Assembly (NCBI GenBank): GCA_008330645.1
Contig: VLTN01000022.1
Span: forward strand, 372,001-436,000
Direction: 5' to 3'
DNA: 64,000 nucleotides
DNA from: Cafeteria roenbergensis
Taxonomy: Eukaryota; Sar; Bigyra; Bicosoecida; Cafeteriaceae
This document shows positions 61,501 through 64,000 of the stretch, in pieces. The notes under the pieces were generated by a model. It worked only from the letters and a program-made list of their open reading frames with translations, was not told the origin of the DNA and searched no databases. How positions within the stretch are numbered: position 1 is the first letter of the stretch; each line of letters begins with the position of its first letter. The position numbers and the translations under genes are program-made.

Positions 61501-62961
61501 CGAAGCACCAGGACTGAACCGGGCCGGAACGCCGGCGCCAGGTCGACCAGGGACACCGTCGGGCCGCCCTTGCCCGACGTCTCGACGCGCCAGGAGCCCA
61601 TGCCGAGCGGCAGGGAGCCGCAGCCGGCCGCGCCGTCGACGGCCGGGTCGCGGCCAAGCCCCGCGCTCTCGAGCTCGCACGGCACCCCTGTCACGAAGGC
61701 CGCGGCCAGCTGCTCGGCCGTGGCCCCGGCCCCCGCCCTGCGAGCCGCGGCGATGGCGGCCGCGGCCGCAGCGCGGCCCGAGGTGACCTCCGGCGCCGCC
61801 GCCAGCGCGCGCTCCACCGCCGCGGCGTCGGCCGACAGCCGGGCCGCCATGTCCACGCTCTCCACCACCCCCTCGATGCGCACGGGCGGCAGGCGGGCGC
61901 CGGCGGCCACGGCGGAGGAGGCCACGGCAGCCGAGAAGCTGCACCTGCACACGAACACCACGGTCTCCGACCGCGACGGGTGGCCTCGGGTGATCACCAG
62001 CAGGTCCCCCCCCTCCCGCACCGGCTCTCTGTGCACGTGGACCTCCACCATGCCCGTGGCGGCCAGCTCCAGCGACAGCGCGCTCAGCCGGCGCCTGGCC
62101 GGAAGGATCCCCTCAGGCACGGGGGGCGCTCCTGCCGGCGGTTGGTAGAGCCGGTAGTCGGTCACGACGCTGGGGTTGCGGGCGGCGAGGCGGTCAAAGC
62201 CGCGGACGGAGCCCGAGGCGCAGGCCGCTGCGGCCACCAGCGCCGCGGTCGGGAGGGTGTCGTGGGCGGAGCGGCGCGCGAGCAGCGAGGGGTTGTCGTG
62301 GGTCAGGTCGAAGAGGATCTGCGGGATGGCTGAGGGCAGGCACTCCTGCGCCAGCGACCGCGCGGGGCACCCGGGCGCCCCGATCCACGTGTCGGCGTGC
62401 CTGAGCGACCCGGACGGCGTGCCGCCCGCCGCGGAGGGGTGCAGGCTCGCCGCGAGCGCGGCCTCGTCGCCCGCGTGCACGGTTTCGCGGACGAGCGAGT
62501 TGATGCCCAGCATGCCAGCGTAGAGCACGTCGTCCTGCACGCTGTTGGTGAACAGCTCCGCGTTGACGTACAGCAGCGGCCGCTCCTCGCGGGCCGCGTC
62601 CAGCATCCTGCGGGCCACCCAGGGCGGCGTCCCGTGGGCGTTGTCGAGCCTGACCGCCTGGAACAGCCGGGCGGCGCGGCGGCTGTACTCCTCCATGCGC
62701 GCCCAGCTGGCTGGCGCGTCGGACGGCCGCAGGCCGTAGCGCATCTTCACGCAGTCGCCCCAGATGATCACCTCGCGCCGCACGTAGGGCGTGGAGGCCA
62801 GCACCAGCGGCACCGGGACCTCCGGCGGCAGCAGGCCCCACGCGCCCGGGGCACCCGGCTTGCGAGCCGGCGGCGCCTGCCAGGCAGACCGAGCTTCGGC
62901 CGCCGCCGGAGCCGCCGCCGGAGCCGCCGCCCCGCCGCTGGCCCCAACCCCCGCCGCTGCC

Positions 62962-63006
<45 letters not shown>

Positions 63007-64000
63007 GCAGCAGCCTCCGCCGATGCGCACTGGCCGCCGCCCGCCGGCGCGTCATCCACGCATGGCTGGTCCGCCAGGCGGAACGCCAGGTCGGCGTAGG
63101 CGTGGGCCGCGTCGGTGGGCAGGGTGAAGTCGATCTTGGGGTCGCCGCCCCACACGAACCCGTTGCAGGCGACGGCGTGCGGCCCCGCGCGCTCGAAGTA
63201 GGCCCACACGAAGGGGTGCTCTGCCGAGAGGCTGCACCGGCCGCGCCTCTCCGACAGCCACAGCTGCTTGGCTGCGGACTCCACGCCGCGGAGGGCCGCC
63301 GCGACGTCGCCGTCGTAGCGGTCGTACAGCGGGGCGTTCACGGCGTCCACGGCCGCCCCCACCGCCTGCAGCGCCCGGGCGCACGCCCGCGCCTCTGCCA
63401 TTCCCCCGTCGGGACTGCCCGCCGCCACGCGGCCCACGAGCTGCCAGAGGATGGGGCCCCCGGTGTCGTCAGCCGCGCCGTCCAGCGCTGCCGCCAGGGC
63501 GGCCGGCGCGATGCGCACCGGGAAGCGAGCACCCGTGCCCGCGTTCCACGCCCCTGCGCTCGCCAGGCGGGAGTCCGAGCCCGGACCGTCCGCGCACTTC
63601 CACCCCTCCCGGGGCGGCTCGGCCGCCATAAGGTCCCGCGCCACGGCAGAGGCGCTGGCTGCGCTCAGCGGGCGCGCCACCGGGCCAGCGCGGGCTGCCG
63701 CTGCCGCGATGCGGCCAGCCGCGCGCACGCACTCGGCGCTGGTCCACGCGTCGCCCGCGCCCAGAGTGGCCACGCGGATGGGCTTCTCGGCAGAGCCGGC
63801 AGAGGCCGCTGCCAGGGCGGCCAGAGTCGGGGCCGCATCGGCCTCGTCCGGCGCCCGCTCGCCGGTGGCCTCCTCGATGCTTGTGGCAGGGGCCGGAGCC
63901 GCGGCCGCGGCCGAGACGCCCGCCTTGCGACGCCACTCCGCGCCGGCCGCCCAGGCCGCCAGCGCCGCCAGCTGCGGCGCCGGAGCCGCCACATAGTACT
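58506..64000 (-). CDS. AGL: glycogen debranching enzyme (partial, N-terminus beyond right edge)
   Basis: One uninterrupted minus-strand frame of more than 1830 codons runs past the window edge. It matches the bifunctional eukaryotic enzyme. The 4-alpha-glucanotransferase part shows VIIWGDCVKMRYGLRPSDAP, the nucleophile Asp in VRLDNAHGTP, the acid/base Glu in LYVNAELFTNS and FDLTHDNPSLLARRSAHD. The amylo-1,6-glucosidase part shows WGRDTCISLRGLLLLTGRF, GLNCGTWMDKMGES, LPATPRDGAPVEL, ADYQLRPNFLVAMAVAPELF and YHQGPEWLWPFGYYLR. It removes glycogen branches in the cytosol. Several Ala/Gly-rich insertions, including a poly-Ala run from a GCT repeat, make it longer than the ~1530-residue animal enzyme. 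No introns are seen. Confidence 0.95.
62959..63007. repeat. CAG/GCT trinucleotide repeat coding poly-alanine
   Basis: About 15 uninterrupted CAG/GCA units on the plus strand, read as GCT/GCC alanine codons on the minus strand, within a stretch of more than 20 Ala residues in the debranching enzyme. Confidence 0.9.

Noticed and set aside
1-64000. Bacterial or plasmid origin because of high GC and long uninterrupted frames
   Set aside because: ARP2, PAF1, PAM16, uL30 with introns, ATG13 and the bifunctional debranching enzyme are eukaryotic nuclear genes.

Overview
This window is nuclear DNA from a GC-rich, compact, intron-bearing unicellular eukaryote. The evidence is: short spliceosomal introns with GTGAG/GTAAG donors and GCAG acceptors inside recognisable genes; proteins found only in eukaryotes (ARP2, PAF1, ATG13, a gamma-tubulin complex component, PUM3, zuotin, PAM16, cytosolic ribosomal protein uL30, a PX-AGC kinase); and very Ala/Gly/Pro-rich proteins, as expected at about 70% GC. 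The large glycogen debranching enzyme fits a lineage that stores glycogen or a glycogen-like polymer and argues against a green plant. I cannot place the organism further.

Layout, left to right. The left edge holds the first codons of a minus-strand gene. At 0.9-7.4 kb is a giant low-complexity repeat protein (-), with a one-base length anomaly in one repeat. It is head-to-head with a complex I NDUFA6-like gene (+). At 9.1-10.7 kb a new membrane protein (-) is head-to-head with an ankyrin gene (+, 10.8-13.1 kb) in which each of six 99-bp exons is exactly one ankyrin repeat in a 339-bp tandem array. A second ankyrin-like gene (13.4-14.3 kb) ends in a 59-bp minisatellite that copies its own stop codon. 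EF-hand (-) and MORN (+) genes follow. A 2.3-kb lower-GC stretch (17.9-20.2 kb) has no gene I can support. Then come a multi-pass membrane protein (-), a small membrane protein (-) / triosephosphate isomerase (+) pair, PAF1 (-) / coiled-coil-LRR protein (+), ATG13 (-), a DUF2817 M14-like peptidase (-) / ARP2 (+), a coiled-coil protein (-) / PUM3 (+), and a gamma-tubulin complex component (+). A second lower-GC stretch (43.2-44.3 kb) carries a lone ankyrin relic. It is followed by a UBA/CUE-like protein (-) / zuotin (+), PAM16 (+), a PX-AGC kinase (-) / PH-domain protein (+), ribosomal protein uL30 (-) / aldo-keto reductase (+), and a glycogen debranching enzyme (-) running off the right edge.

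The genes are mostly housekeeping and share no pathway. Most sit in divergent pairs with 90-920 bp between starts and convergent 3' ends, so shared bidirectional promoters are likely. The best candidate for something new is the ankyrin array. Its phase-0 introns (about 91-93% alike by eye) are more conserved than its exons (71-89%), and the exon differences are mostly amino-acid-changing and lie at likely ligand-contact positions. This looks like a repeat-shuffling recognition gene.
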